NCBI GenBank assembly: GCA_016110215.1
Contig: JADWQD010000009.1
Span: forward strand, 498,093 to 562,092
DNA: 64,000 bases
Reading direction: 5' to 3'
DNA from: Capronia americana
Taxonomy: Eukaryota > Ascomycota > Eurotiomycetes > Chaetothyriales > Herpotrichiellaceae
Part shown: piece after piece, positions 33,860-45,800 of the stretch
Layout: each line of letters starts with the position of its first letter
Position numbering within the stretch: position 1 is the stretch's first letter
Translations under genes and position numbers: made by a program
The notes under the pieces: model-generated
The model's input: the letters and a program-made list of their open reading frames with translations, nothing else
What the model was told of the DNA's origin: nothing
Databases searched by the model: none

Positions 33860-36055
33860 ATGCCAGCCGTGTTCGGTGGCACTTACTTAAGTGCCAACGC
33901 CGGCGGCTCTGAAGACTACGAAAATGGAGACAGCGCGTTCAGTAGTGAAGATGAGTGGCCCGGAAAGCAATCTGAGGCAAATCATACGCCAGGTGTAAGT
34001 TTTCACCTCCATAAAATTACTCTCCTTTTTTCGACGCTGCGCGGTGACCCGCCAGTATCGCCAATACTTATTCAGGCTCTTAAGAAATATCTCCAAATGC
34101 GCGACACTGTCAAGCTTTACAATCGCAAGGCTCCCAAGACCGCCGGTGACCCACTTCCGGCCAAAGGCGCTGCACGCAAGAAGGCCCACGCCCACCATGG
34201 TCGTACCGGGTCAGGAAAGACCAAGCCGTTGAAGTCGGTCACTTCCAACAGAATCCATGCAGCTGTGTTCCCCGACATGCGCGTTCCTATTTACATGCGC
34301 AAGCAGCCAGCCAAGAATGGTCACTCTAGCTATGGAGCTGTCGCTACCAATCCATGTCCTGATGATGTGCCTGTCATGCAAATCCAGTGTCCTATGCCCG
34401 GTGGCACTTCGGTCACCACGCAGATTGATCCGGTTGAGAAGATCATCTGGGGCCCAATCTCCCGCATTGAAGCCACTGGCCAAGCGAAAGGTCTGGTCAA
34501 GCAACTGCACAAGGCCGTCAAGGGTGCGAAGAAAGGCAAGGCCAAAGGCAAAGACAACAAAGATGACGAAAGTGAGAGCGACGGAGAAGAGACGAGCAAA
34601 CCTGTCAAGTCCCCTGAGAAGAAAGAGTCGACTGGTGAGGTCAAGCAAGGAGATAAGGCTGCTGTCGCGGGTGAACACGCTGATGATGGCGTCACTCCTG
34701 AGACTGCGTCCATCGCTGGCACCGATGTTACCAACAGCAGCATGGCCTTTTCTACTCGTCGTGGTTTCAGAGCCCCTCCAGTGACTCCCGGAGAAGATGT
34801 CGCTGTCGGATCCCCATCCACTGCAGCTGCCCTATCCATGCCAACTCTTCCGATCATGCACCACATCGCCGACACCAAGTTGGTTGAGCACTTCCGCCTG
34901 CAGCACGCTAAGGATCCTGAAGCATTTGAGGAAGAAACTTGGGAAATCAAACAAGGCCTCATCGATGCGAAGGTCAATCGAGGCGGAATTCCAGTCTTGC
35001 TGAGAGAAGAGTACACGGTCGAGTTGGCAAGCCGTGAGGGTGCAGAGATTGCCGAGAAATGGGCGAAAGGCCAGGCGAAGAGTTGGGAGCATCCTAGTCT
35101 GCGAAGCCGTGGCAACAGTCTCAAGAGCCAGCCCAGTTCCGGCAGCTTGAAGGTGCGTGGCGGCGACGTCGAAGGCACCGCACCCGCCACAGGTGCTGCG
35201 AAGAAGGAAAATCGTGATTGGCGATTCGTCATGGTCAATCCTGGACCCCACCCTTCTCCAGCCTCAAGTTTGCCAGAAACAGAGCCGGACGTCGCAGAGC
35301 CAGATCCGGGACTTCCGGCTTCAATTCCAGAGCACGAACTCTCCAAAGAGGAACCCACCACTGAAGAGCGCGAGCCATCCACCAGCAAGAACGATTCAAA
35401 GCATAAGCTCACTGTCAAAGAAATCAAGAAAGCATTGTCTCGCCTCAATATCGCTGACAATGTCACTAAGATCACCACTTACGGTACCGTCCGTCATCAA
35501 TCCTCTGTCAAGCGTGAAGCCAGCGATCACGGCGAGAAACGCACTGTGAAGACATGGATTGAGATCACCGAAGTGTATGAGGTCCCCAAGCCCCAGAAGC
35601 TGACTGTCGACGACATTGCTGCAGCGGTTGAACAGGAACACAGAGGCATGCGTGAGAGTAAGGGCGAACAGGACCGTGATGACAGCGAGGGTGAGAGCGA
35701 CGACGACCTTGGCGAGAAAGAGATCGCGAGCATGAAGAAGAAAAAGAAGGCCAAGGCCAAGCATGCAAGCGACGAATCGTCAGGTTATTCCTCGGATACC
35801 TCTTCTTCCGACGACTCTGACTCCGACGGTGCATCTGACCACGATTCTGTCCAGGGAGCGGGTAACTACGCCTACCACAATCCCAATGAGACCGGTGCTG
35901 CGTCTGTCTTGCGCTCTCTCAGCCGCCTTGGGGAAGATCTCAACGCTAGGAATATCTCGCGCATCGCCAATGACTTCGGAGCGCTGATTGCTGGATTGGA
36001 AGGCGAGAAGAGTTTCCACGTGAGTCTGGGTGGCGCAGGGTTGGCCGGATGGTGA
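33860..36055 (+). CDS. Conserved-looking low-complexity fungal protein, function unknown
   Basis: Two exons, 33860-33994 and 34076-36055, give 704 aa starting MPAVFGGTYLSANAGGSEDY. The 81-nt intron (GTAAGT...TTCAG) has no in-frame stop and a length divisible by three, so retention would add 27 residues without breaking the frame. Blocks that look folded are ALKKYLQMRDTVKLYNRKAP near the N-terminus, a middle block around HFRLQHAKDPEAFEEETWEI, and a late block with TVKEIKKALSRLNIADNVTK and VKTWIEITEVYEVPK. Between them are Lys/Glu-rich linkers (KGKAKGKDNKDDESE) and a Ser/Asp tract. The C-terminus ends SVLRSLSRLGEDLNARNISR then a Gly-rich tail. I do not recognise a named domain; highly charged linkers suggest a nuclear or scaffold protein. 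Confidence 0.82.
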   Translation: MPAVFGGTYLSANAGGSEDYENGDSAFSSEDEWPGKQSEANHTPGVSFHLHKITLLFSTLRGDPPVSPILIQALKKYLQMRDTVKLYNRKAPKTAGDPLPAKGAARKKAHAHHGRTGSGKTKPLKSVTSNRIHAAVFPDMRVPIYMRKQPAKNGHSSYGAVATNPCPDDVPVMQIQCPMPGGTSVTTQIDPVEKIIWGPISRIEATGQAKGLVKQLHKAVKGAKKGKAKGKDNKDDESESDGEETSKPVKSPEKKESTGEVKQGDKAAVAGEHADDGVTPETASIAGTDVTNSSMAFSTRRGFRAPPVTPGEDVAVGSPSTAAALSMPTLPIMHHIADTKLVEHFRLQHAKDPEAFEEETWEIKQGLIDAKVNRGGIPVLLREEYTVELASREGAEIAEKWAKGQAKSWEHPSLRSRGNSLKSQPSSGSLKVRGGDVEGTAPATGAAKKENRDWRFVMVNPGPHPSPASSLPETEPDVAEPDPGLPASIPEHELSKEEPTTEEREPSTSKNDSKHKLTVKEIKKALSRLNIADNVTKITTYGTVRHQSSVKREASDHGEKRTVKTWIEITEVYEVPKPQKLTVDDIAAAVEQEHRGMRESKGEQDRDDSEGESDDDLGEKEIASMKKKKKAKAKHASDESSGYSSDTSSSDDSDSDGASDHDSVQGAGNYAYHNPNETGAASVLRSLSRLGEDLNARNISRIANDFGALIAGLEGEKSFHVSLGGAGLAGW

Positions 36056-36432
36056 TCTTGAGGAAGATTGAGACAGGCACAATCAAGGAGTGAGGTGAAA
36101 TTGAGCTGGAACGCATGACGGGCGATTGGACATGAGAGACTGAACGAACCAGAGCTTCGAGACACCATCAGAGAGCGCACAGAGGCTGTTAAGCTAAATA
36201 GTGCCGGGATGCTCTTGATACCCGATCAAGTAGTAAGGTACTGTAGCATGCTCAGGAGCAAGTGACATGAGCAAAATGCATACATGTTTCCCACCGGAAA
36301 TTCATTGGCTCGACCCTGCAGCTTGGATGAGACTGCATTTATGCACCATGTCCACCTGCAAAAGGATTGCAGCTGTGGACCACACGGTCCGTGACGCCTA
36401 TAAAACGAATCCCAACGGTGTATTTGGAGGGT
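36056..36432. other. Convergent 3' spacer
   Basis: No gene seen between the convergent 3' ends of the unknown protein gene and the thiolase gene. Confidence 0.45.
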
Positions 36433-37825
36433 CTACTCAGCAACCCAAACGGCAGCCATACCCCTGTTATCGTCAACATGGTTAGCTTAGGCCTCTTCCA
36501 AGGGCGCAATCACACAAGGGGGGAAGGAAGTCCACTTACATGCCGGTTCCGACACACATACTCGTGACCCCGATCTTCTTGCCCGTCCTCTTCAACTCGG
36601 TGAAGAGGGTACTCACCTGCCTGGCGCCGGTGCAGCCAAGGGGATGTCCAAAGGCAATGGCACCGCCCTTGGGGTTGACTTTCTCGAACGGGATGCCCAG
36701 TTCCTTGACGCACCACACGCACTGGCTTGCAAACGCCTCATTGATCTCAAAGATGTCAACCTCGTCCTTGGAGACGCCGGCCTTTTCCAGCGCCACGGGG
36801 ATGGCCTTCCAGGGGCCGATCCCCATGAGCAGGGGGTCCACGCCCACGACGGACGAGGCCACGAATTTCCCGATGATCGGCTGCCCCAGTCGCTCGGCGG
36901 TGCTTCGCTTCATCAGCAACACGGCAGCCGCGCCGTCGGACACCTGGCTGGCGTTTCCGGCGTGGATGGATCCATCCTTGGCGAACGCGGGCCGGATCTT
37001 GCCCAGCGACTCGGCGGTCATGCCGGGCCTGACGCCGTCGTCTGCCCTTACCGTGACTGTTTTCTCCTCCTCGGTCTTTGGATCCGTGTACTTGACCGTG
37101 ATGGGCACGATCTCCTCATCGAACAGGCCGGCCTTCTGCGCCTTCTCAGCCTTTTGGAACGAACTCGCCGCAAAGGCATCTTGCTCCTTGCGCGACACGT
37201 TGCGATCCTTGGCCATCTGTTCGGACAGCACGCCCATGGGTACCTTGCAGTTCGCGGCCTGCATGTGGTTCTCCAGCAGGTCGGAGAACTCGGTCACCGC
37301 CCCGGGGCCGTACTGGCTGGACATGCTCTCGACGCCACTGCCGATGCCGATATCGATCATCCCCACGCGGATCGCGTTAGCGATGTCCACGCACGCTTGT
37401 AGCCCCGAGGAGCATTGTCTATTCAGCGACTTGAGGGCTGTGGATGTAGGGAACCCCGCGACGAGTGCCGCGGCGCGGTATTCGGTCGCTCCGCCGCCGG
37501 GGGCGAGCACGCAGCCGGTGGCGATGTCTTCGACAAGGGCCGGGTCGATCCCCGAGCGCGCGATCAGCGCCTTGAATGTGTGGGCGAGGAGGTCTGCGGC
37601 GGCGGTGTCCTTGAGCGCACCGCGGCCGCCTTTGGTAAAGGGTGTGCGGAGGGCGCAGGTGACGACGACATCGTCGGGCGACTTGGAGAGGATGGGCTGG
37701 CTTTGTTTGCTCGAGCCGAGGTGGCTGGATACTTGGGAGAGGCGGGCTTGAGCTGTGGGCGAGTTTCACACGTTAGTTCGTGCTACTTGGGATGGGTTGT
37801 GTTGACGTCTTACCTGTAGACATTG
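36433..37825 (-). CDS. Peroxisomal 3-ketoacyl-CoA thiolase
   Basis: Three exons, 37825-37816 (only 10 nt), 37752-36540 and 36463-36433, predict 417 aa. The introns are GTAAGA...CCACAG and GTAAGT...AACAG. It catalyses the last step of fatty-acid beta-oxidation, cleaving 3-ketoacyl-CoA with CoA to acetyl-CoA. Visible catalytic features are nucleophile Cys117 (NRQCSSGLQ), the NEAFASQ motif, His373 (GHPLGCTG) and Cys403 (CVGTGMGMAA). Residues 7-15, RLSQVSSHL, match the PTS2 peroxisome signal (R/K)(L/V/I)x5(H/Q)(L/A), as in yeast Pot1. The last exon adds only GMAAVWVAE. This is orthologous in role to POT1/FOX3. Confidence 0.95.
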
Positions 37826-38598
37826 TGAATTGCGAGGCTGTGTTTATTACAAAGTACGACTTTTAGCACGTCACAGGAAGCAGAGGGTTGAAGGCAGAGA
37901 AGGCAAGTGAACAAAAGAAACGAGAACAGCAGAACAAGAGTGGCAGAGGGATTGATTTTGATTTATGATCGCAGGTCACCTGGGCCCAAAGTCGAAGCTG
38001 TCGACAAGTGGTAGGCTCATGGCCACTTTCTCAGTGACATGCGCGCTGGGATGCGATGCCGAGGCATGTGCAATGTTGCAGCGCAACAAGGCAAATGAAG
38101 TCATTGTGTCGCTCGGTCACCGTCACCCAATCAATCGTACGGAGGACGGGCGTTTTTGCCCCTTGCAGGTATTTGGTGTGCGTGTTCAGTAAGCCGGAAT
38201 AAAGGGTACTGATCGGATAGGATGGTCACATGTCGCAATGAAACTCTGGGCTTGATGACTATTCTGCTGGAGGGCGGAGCGAGACATTTGACAAGACACC
38301 AGAACGAGAGAAGGAATGAATACAATCCTGCTTCAGACGCTGGATCAAAATACTCGGGTACCGGACCAGATCTAATGACTCAAATGACACGAGGACTCGT
38401 CCCTTCTTGCAGCTCAACCCATTGTCAGACGGGCCACACGCACAAAGTCTTGGTGATCACCTGGCACTTGCACAGCTGATGATTCCGCAACGGAGAAATT
38501 ATTCTTCCATCGCCGCGAGCAGACTTCCGTCTGGAGTAGATAGGTACCTCGTATGTGTGAGTTGCATTGAATTTCAGTAACTGCATATTGCACCAACA
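37826..38598. other. Divergent promoter spacer
   Basis: No gene seen. It separates the thiolase (-) from the small membrane protein gene (+). I did not find an obvious oleate-response element. Confidence 0.45.
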
Positions 38599-39565
38599 AT
38601 GGCAGCCCCTACTAGAGCATCCCGCGCCCTCACCTTCATGCACCACTGCCGCCGCGGCTCGCCTCTCCTGCACCAGACCCCAACCCAACGACATATCTCG
38701 ACCGAAGCAACATCCTCCCCGTACGCACCCTCGAACTTCATCCGCCAAACCGCACCAGCACCAGCACCGGCAGCACCCTCATCCAACTTCAATGAATCCT
38801 CCTCCTCCCTGCCCCTCCCGGACAGTCTCTCCCCCTCGGCCCTCCCGGCCCTACGACCCTTCTACGCCCACCCCGTCTCGCGGCCACCACCGCCATCAGA
38901 AATCCCCGGCACCCGCCTAACATTTACGTCCTGGGTGCTCTCGCTCGTGGGTATCGCCCCCAAGCCGGCCGCGACGTACACGCCCGCGCCCTTCCGCGTG
39001 ACCAACAACCCGTACCGGGCGCGCAAGCGCTGGCCGCCCGACTTCCGCACCCTCGACCCCAAGCAGCAGTTCCATTTTGAGAAGACGTACCGGCGGCGGG
39101 CGGCGCTGAAGTGGGCGCGCCCGCGGTGGAACAAGGGCGTCAAACTCGTGCAGCAGACGTTGATCACGTTCACGATTATCTATTTCGTCTTTATCTGCGA
39201 GCCGGGCCATGGGATGGGGACGCCGTTTGATGGGGTGAGTTTGAGTTCCACTCTCGCCTTGATGTTGGGCCCGTTAGAGCTTGCATTCGGGTCGCGCTTC
39301 TTTGCTTTGCTTTGTTCTTTTTTTTCTGTTACAGATTGCACTGCTCTTCTGTGCTACAAAGGCATGGATCGTGATGAATGATTGAGTTGCTGACTTGACG
39401 CCCGTCTTTTAGTTCCGGGTTTGGTTCTTCGAGAAGTTGGGCCGGCTGGGACAGTTGCCGGAGTCAACGAGAGAAGAGGCGGAGAAACTGGGCGAAGAGG
39501 CGAGGCAGAAAATGAGGAGACAGGCAGACACGACGGCGACGAATTCTCCGGTTGCAAGCTCTTGA
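38599..39565 (+). CDS. Small mitochondrial-type membrane protein, function unknown
   Basis: The proposed exons are 38599-39234, 39335-39370 and 39413-39565, giving 274 aa. The first intron is GTGAGT...TTACAG. The second is a 42-nt GTGATG...TTTTAG intron with a CTGAC branch. The middle exon encodes only IALLFCATKAWI, which completes a hydrophobic stretch before FRVWFFEKLGRLGQLPE. The N-terminus is Arg/Ser-rich with few acids (MAAPTRASRALTFMHH...RHISTEATSS), typical of a mitochondrial presequence. A transmembrane segment lies at about 186-205 (LVQQTLITFTIIYFVFICEP). The C-terminus is a charged helix. An inner-membrane location is inferred. The third exon's acceptor and the short second intron are the weakest part of the model. 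Confidence 0.7.
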
Positions 39566-39810
39566 TGCATGTCTAGAAGGGTTATCAAAGCTGTCTACCT
39601 ATATATAGCTGCTTCCTGCCACTGATCTCGTTGTTTTCAGCTAGCGCTTGGTGCGTTGAAGCTGCGACACTGATTTTATAGGCAGTTCTAAACGCTGCAA
39701 ACACATCCACTTATTGTCCCTCGGTCACTTCACTACCCTCACAACAGCCCACTCTTCTCAGAACAGCACTTCCACCAGTGTTCCGACACTCCCTGTGCCA
39801 GCAGCCGATA

Positions 39811-41549
39811 TCATGCCTTTCCGAGGCCCACGAGGACAAGTAGCGCAACGTTCATCACTACCAGCACAAGCCATATTGCTGTGGCAAGCACAGTTACAAG
39901 CCACCCATTCCGCATGTTGACACCTCCGGCGGCATCGTCGGTTTGCACCGTCATGATGTGGCTCCGGCAGGTGAACCAGAGCAGCGGAGCAGTCACAAAG
40001 GGCAAAATGACGCTCAGGCAAACCTGGCTTGCGGTCAATGCTGCGTTCAGACCGTCTCTCCCAATTGCTCCAGCAATGATGATACTGGGGACGATACTGA
40101 TGGATCGAGTGATTAGCCTGCGTAGCCATGGTTTCACCGTCCAATGTAGCATGCCCTCCGACACCATCTGACCGGCCATGGTACAGACTATCCCGGCCGA
40201 GGTACCAGATAGTAGTAGGGCGAGGGCGAAAATGGTTCCAGCCGCCTTGGAGAGGTTCTCGCTGAGCAGATGATGGATCCCAAACAGATCCGCGTCAGTA
40301 GCTTCTGTCTTTGGGTAGAGGGACGATCCAGATACAATGAGGATGGCCGAATTGACAAACAGCGCGAATGTGAAAAGCGAGATGGCAAGCTCAATGACCG
40401 AGTACTTGAGGCAGGCCTGGATCGCGTAGATGGACGGAATGTATTTCACCTCTTCGTCGTCTGACTCTTCGCCCCTCGTGATATGGCCGTTCTGCAGGTC
40501 AAAGTGTTTCAAGCGTGGCTGAACGACACCGGAGCCAAGGAAGATGGAATGAGGCATGACTGTCGCACCAATAATACCGCAAGATAGGTAGATGCCGTTG
40601 CCGTCGACGATGGCCGAGGAAGGAAGATAGCCTTTAAAGACCTCTCCGGCCGATGTGTCCTTGATGTAGGAGAGTTGGATGCAGAAGCAAACCATGACGC
40701 CCAGAACAAGACTCATGACAAAATACTCGAAGAGCCTGAGATGCATCATGGAGCCATTGGGACGATAGAAGATAAGAAGGATCAGGACATCGACCAGTGT
40801 GATCGCACATCCCGCTACCAGGGGAATGTGCAGCAGTAAATTCAGCGCTATGGCGGAGCCAATGACCTGTACCTCGTTAGAGCCTGCAAAATATCAATGA
40901 ATACCTGATCTTGGCTCACCTCGGCAATATCTGTAGCAATGATGGCGGACTCAGCAAACAGGTACAAGACGAAATTCAGCCATCTGGGTAAATGCTTGCG
41001 GCAGTTTTCAGCCAAGTCCAGCCCAGTGACGCTTCCCAACTTGATACACAGGGATTGCAAGAAGATAGCAAATAGATTGGACATTAGAATGATGAATAAG
41101 TGACCATACTTGGTGGCCGCGCCTGCCTCGACGTCGGTGGCATAGTTGCCCGGATCAATGTAGGCCACGGCAATGAGGAACCCTGGACCCACGAATTTCG
41201 CGTACTTTTGAAGAGTAACCACGACCTTGTTTGCAAAGGCCCGTGGCGAGCGGAAACTCTGAAATCGCCGTGGGTGGGTTTGTTGAATGGCCGCTCGCTC
41301 CAGCGGATCAACCTTGACAGCAGTGGGTGACTTGACTGTGGAGGAAGGTGACTCTGGATTGTCGACTGGCACAACACGTATGTCTTGCTGTTCGGTGTTG
41401 TCAAGACTTGACTCGGTCGCTCTTTGCTCTCTGAGGTTCACAATCCCATTGAGGTCCGCCCTAGTGGTCAAGTCGGAATTGAGGCCATGTGGGTTTTGAT
41501 TCCAGTCCGGATGGGCTTCGGTGTCGTCTGTGCGCGAGGGGCAATTCAT
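39811..41549 (-). CDS. NRAMP-family divalent metal (Mn/Fe) transporter
   Basis: Two exons, 41549-40920 and 40866-39811, with a 53-nt GTGAGC...GTACAG intron, give 561 aa. The protein is a proton-coupled divalent-metal symporter of the NRAMP/SMF family. The helix-1 signature D132-P-G-N135 (YIDPGNYATDVEAG) and the helix-6 metal-binding motif MPHSIF at about 314-319 are both present, as required for Mn/Fe transport. About 11 hydrophobic helices can be traced. The N-terminal 100 residues are hydrophilic. There is an acidic loop (GEESDDEEVKYIP) before helix 7. Yeast Smf1-3 differ by site (plasma membrane, vesicles, vacuole); which one applies here cannot be told from sequence. Confidence 0.95.
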
Positions 41550-42814
41550 GATGGTGACGAGGGGAAAAAGTGAATGAAGAAGTTAAGGTAAAAGAGAGTA
41601 GCGCAGCTGTATATCATCTAACCAGCGGGAGGCTTTCGAAACGGTTTCTTCCGACTCAGAGTCGGTGCGGTGAGGGGTGGACGGATCTATGATGAGTTTC
41701 GCAATACGGTCACGGACCGGGATGACAAAGTGGCACAGCCATAAGCTGCTTTTCTTAGGAGCGAGTTTTGCCTCAGGTTTGCTCTACGGCTGACGAGATT
41801 TGGTCTCTGGCACTGACAGAAGAGTTGGGTGAGGCATGCTTCTCGACACAGTCTAGATAACCGAACGAGAGGAGAGCAAATAAGACGTTCGGATTTTCAA
41901 ATCAGGTACCAGGCACGAAATGCCAGGCGCAGGCGCGGATGAGGAAGTGTCCGGAGCACAGACGGCAGGACCTGCAATGAGACACGAATTGTTCTACTTG
42001 ACTTTTCACCCAGTATGAACAGAAGCCAGGCTGCACGATTGTCTACGACACAGAGAGCTGTCGAAATGCCATCGGCAAGGGCTTTTCCTACGAGTACTCG
42101 TATGGTGATGAAAGATGCATCCGCCGTCTTGAGATTGAGCACCTGAAAGGTTTGGGGAACTGCAGCTGCGCGCAAGCGATAGGCGCTGGCTTTCCCCAGA
42201 AGATGAGGACAGTGGCTGCATCTGGGCACCCGTCGGCCCTGGGCTTGCCTGAATCTGGGAACGTCTGCTCCCTAGGCTCTCCTTCGGGAGGTTGGTTCCG
42301 CTAGCACGAGCTGCGTCTGCCACAGCCAGTCTTCTCCAAGTCTCGAGAGTGTGGCCTGGTGGATCCGCTGACGACTGCCAAACGGCTAGTTCGATTGGCT
42401 GACGCTCGCTCCTCAACCTGCGACATCGAGTCTCTACACAAATTCGAGGACTGCCATGTTGACACTTTCACCGTCTCAATCGTCCCCAACATCGCCAACG
42501 AGTCCTCGCGCCGACACTCATTTGTTTGTGAATATCCGTGCCTGTTGTCTGCTTGGGCCCCCATCCCACAAAGTCCGTCGCTCAAAACTTCGAGAGGAAG
42601 TCCCCCGCTAGGAACGGTACAACTGCGGTCCCGAGTCAATCGAACCACTTGCGCACATCGATCTCTCGCCATCTCACCAACACACGTTCTTTATTTCTTT
42701 GGCAAAAGCAATGCAGCGCAGATAATCGGGCTTTTGTTCGAGATAGGCGACGCTGGAGAATGCTTGTCTCTGAACAGCTTGTGGTTGCTCCCACCTGCGG
42801 TCCCCAATCCCAAC
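41550..42814. promoter_or_regulatory. Divergent promoter region, NRAMP / large unknown
   Basis: No gene seen. The downstream gene's frame is open through 42359-42814 but contains no ATG, so this is read as leader sequence. Confidence 0.45.
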
Positions 42815-45800
42815 ATGAACATCACCAACACCGGCGCATATCCACCTCTTCAACGCCGCAGACGGAGATCTGAGCAGCTCTCTCCATCCTCTCCCTCCTA
42901 CCCGCGGCGGCTGCTTGACCGGCCCTACAGGCACAGCGACGCCTTCAGCCCCACCGTCAGCACACCTGCTACCGATGAATCAGAGAGCCCTTCTCTCAAC
43001 CTCAACCTGACTCTAACTTCTCCTCTCTCTGATCGCCTCTCGCCGCTGCCGTTGGCTCCCCCCTCAGCTAAACCGCCGGCCTTTGAATCAAAGTACCATC
43101 AGAGGTCTTCAGAGGAAGATGGCCGGCCCAAATATCGATTTTCAGACGAGGCTACTCGGCCTGCGACGGGCAGGACGACAGATCAAAACAATGCCCTTGC
43201 CAGCTCAACCGCCTGGTCACCAACATCAGGTGGAGAGTACGCGTCGAGGCCATCGCCTCTGATGTCTTATTCTAGCCAGCCTCAGACGCGAGACCGGAAA
43301 GTGCTTGATCCCCCGATCAAGCTCGGCGACAATGCATCCTCCCCGAATCTGCGCAATTACAGCTTCCCTACTCAGATATCGGATAGATCCGCGCGTGATG
43401 AACCGCTCCCAGTGAAAGCACAGGCCGGAAAGAAGAGCAGGATGAATCTGTTGAACCCCATGAATCTGCTGGCCCGTCGGAAATCATCACAGAATCAGAA
43501 ACTCGATGACATCAACCTCAGTATCAAGACACTATCTGTGCTTGCCTTGCCAGACAACTTTGACCCGAGTATCCGGGGCAAAGTCGTACACGACTTCTCG
43601 ATTCCACGGAATCGAAGACTTAATTCTCAGAATGACATTGGCAACGTTGACTCACCCCTGCGATCTGGCTACGCGCCAGAACCTCGTTGGACCAATGAAT
43701 CGCCGAATTCGTCGAGATTGCCACTAAGCGGCACACCAAATACCTCCCATAGTCCGATGTTCAAGGAGCACTTCTCAGATGACAGGCCCTCATTACAGCC
43801 GGAACGCACAGGTTACCTGCACAACATCCATGCTTTTAATATCGCCCACGAAGATGCTGTTGATGTCCCTGCTTTTGCCAGGCGATTACCCTCGGCGGTG
43901 CCACAATCGGGCCAAGGTACCGATCATGAGCTGTCTCGAAAAGAGAACAAGCCGCTGCCGCCTGAGAAGGAGGACATACACACAGCGCCGGTAGGAGAAC
44001 CCTCGCCCCCTCCGCCGTCACCCCCACCGAAAAGCACACCGTCGCCAAAATTCGAGGTTCCGCCACCAGCTGCTTTGCCCAAGCACATGACGAGCAACTC
44101 CTCGCGATTCAGTTTCCAAATTGGCGGAGGCTCTTCGGCTCAAGAAAAACTGCTCGAAGAGAAACACAAGCAACACGAAGCAACCAGGAAGACTTCTCAG
44201 CCAGATGCGGAGGAAGAAGAGGATGCGTTCGACTTTGACCCCGATGCAGACGATGACTTCGAAGAGCGGATTCCCGGTGTTAATGCAGATTTCGAGGATG
44301 ACGATGATTTTGGCAATGACGATATCCCACTCGGCAATGCCCTTGTGGCGCGTTACGGCCCCTCTGAGACCCAAGAGACTCCGGCGTCAGATGTCAGGAC
44401 GACGACCCTACAGCGCCAGTCACTGCAGGGCTTCCATTTTACTCCGCAGTCCATGACATTCAGCCCCACAAGCACGAACAATGCGTCCCAGCCCACTCCA
44501 AGAGACCACGAAGGGTTTGCAATTGGCATCGCCGACTCCAGAGCGCCATCGCAGAACGAGAACTTGGACTTCCAGCCCAAAGATGGAGTCGTCGACGTCG
44601 AACATGTTTCGATGCTCGGAGGGCTTGGCATTTCGACGGCGGACATACACGGCAGGCGAACACAGCTGACTTCACGTCCGCAAGGCGGAGTTTTTGATGA
44701 TGACGATCTGTACTTCGATGACGGCGAATTTGAACCTCTTGAGCTTGATCCTACCGGTGCGACTTTTGACGAGCGATTATTTGATGACGACGCAGGGCAG
44801 ATTCGTGACATTCCAGCTGACAACGCGCGGAAGCTTGAAGCGGCCAAACAAGCAGCAGGCGGAGATTCAGACGTCAAGGTCGTCAACCCATGGGAGGGTC
44901 AATTAGGGAGACTGTCACTCAACAGCGCCGCACAAAATGAGCAAAGCGACCAAACAGCCGGTCCTTTGGCAAATGGCCATCTGAAGAATCAAGCCAGCTT
45001 TGGGCAAGGAGGGTCCATCGCCGGTCTCACCGAAACAAACCTTGCTGCGTACCACGATGCTTTAGCGTTTGCAGCCAATCAGGCCGCTGCGAATGGACGA
45101 TTCGACCGCAAAGTGAGCTTCAGCCAAAACTCCGACGACACTTCGCAGTCTCCGTTTGAGAGCAGCCAGCATGGAGTCGTATCCGACGGGAGCCGCTTCA
45201 GCCTCAACTACAGCTCTGCCATCGCAGAAGATGATGGGTTTCCGTTTGATGATGATATGGACGATGATCTTATGATTGCGGAAGCGAATGCTGAGGCCTT
45301 GGAAAATGACGATGAGGGCTTCTATGGGCAGGAGTTTGGATTTTATGCTCGCTCCCGTGGCAAAGGCAACACCGAGCTGGTTAATGGCGGCTACTTCGCC
45401 GAGCGAGGGTCAAACGGCGTGAAGCGGAGCCACAGTGGAAAAGCAAATTTTCAAGAGCCTAGCTTGACGCCCATTACAGAACGCAGCGAATGGAGTACCC
45501 GAAACTCTTTTGTATCGCTGCCGATACCACCAGGTGGCATGCCGGGTTCGGCACATTCGATGCCCAGCCCTGGCATTGCTCAACTGCGTGAACTGGACTC
45601 ACCCGGATACGACGAAGACATGAGCTTTAGTGCGTTGATGAAGCTTCGTGGTAGGACTTTCGGAGGCAGCTCATCCAGCATCAGCAGCTCTGCGGCTGGA
45701 TTTGCGGCGAGTTCCCCTCTTTCGATTGTGGCGAACAACCCCTTCTCTCACTCGGACCACGGGGGTGGCCGCATGTCGTCGTCGATACACGGCCGATCCT

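Noticed and set aside
34330..35478. 382-aa antisense open frame in the Lys/Glu-rich unknown
   Set aside because: Ser/Leu-rich complement of a Lys/Glu-rich coding region, as expected for a shadow.
36540..37751. 403-aa open frame antisense to the thiolase
   Set aside because: Fully inside the thiolase coding exon; a shadow frame rich in Ser/Pro/Ala with no recognisable features.
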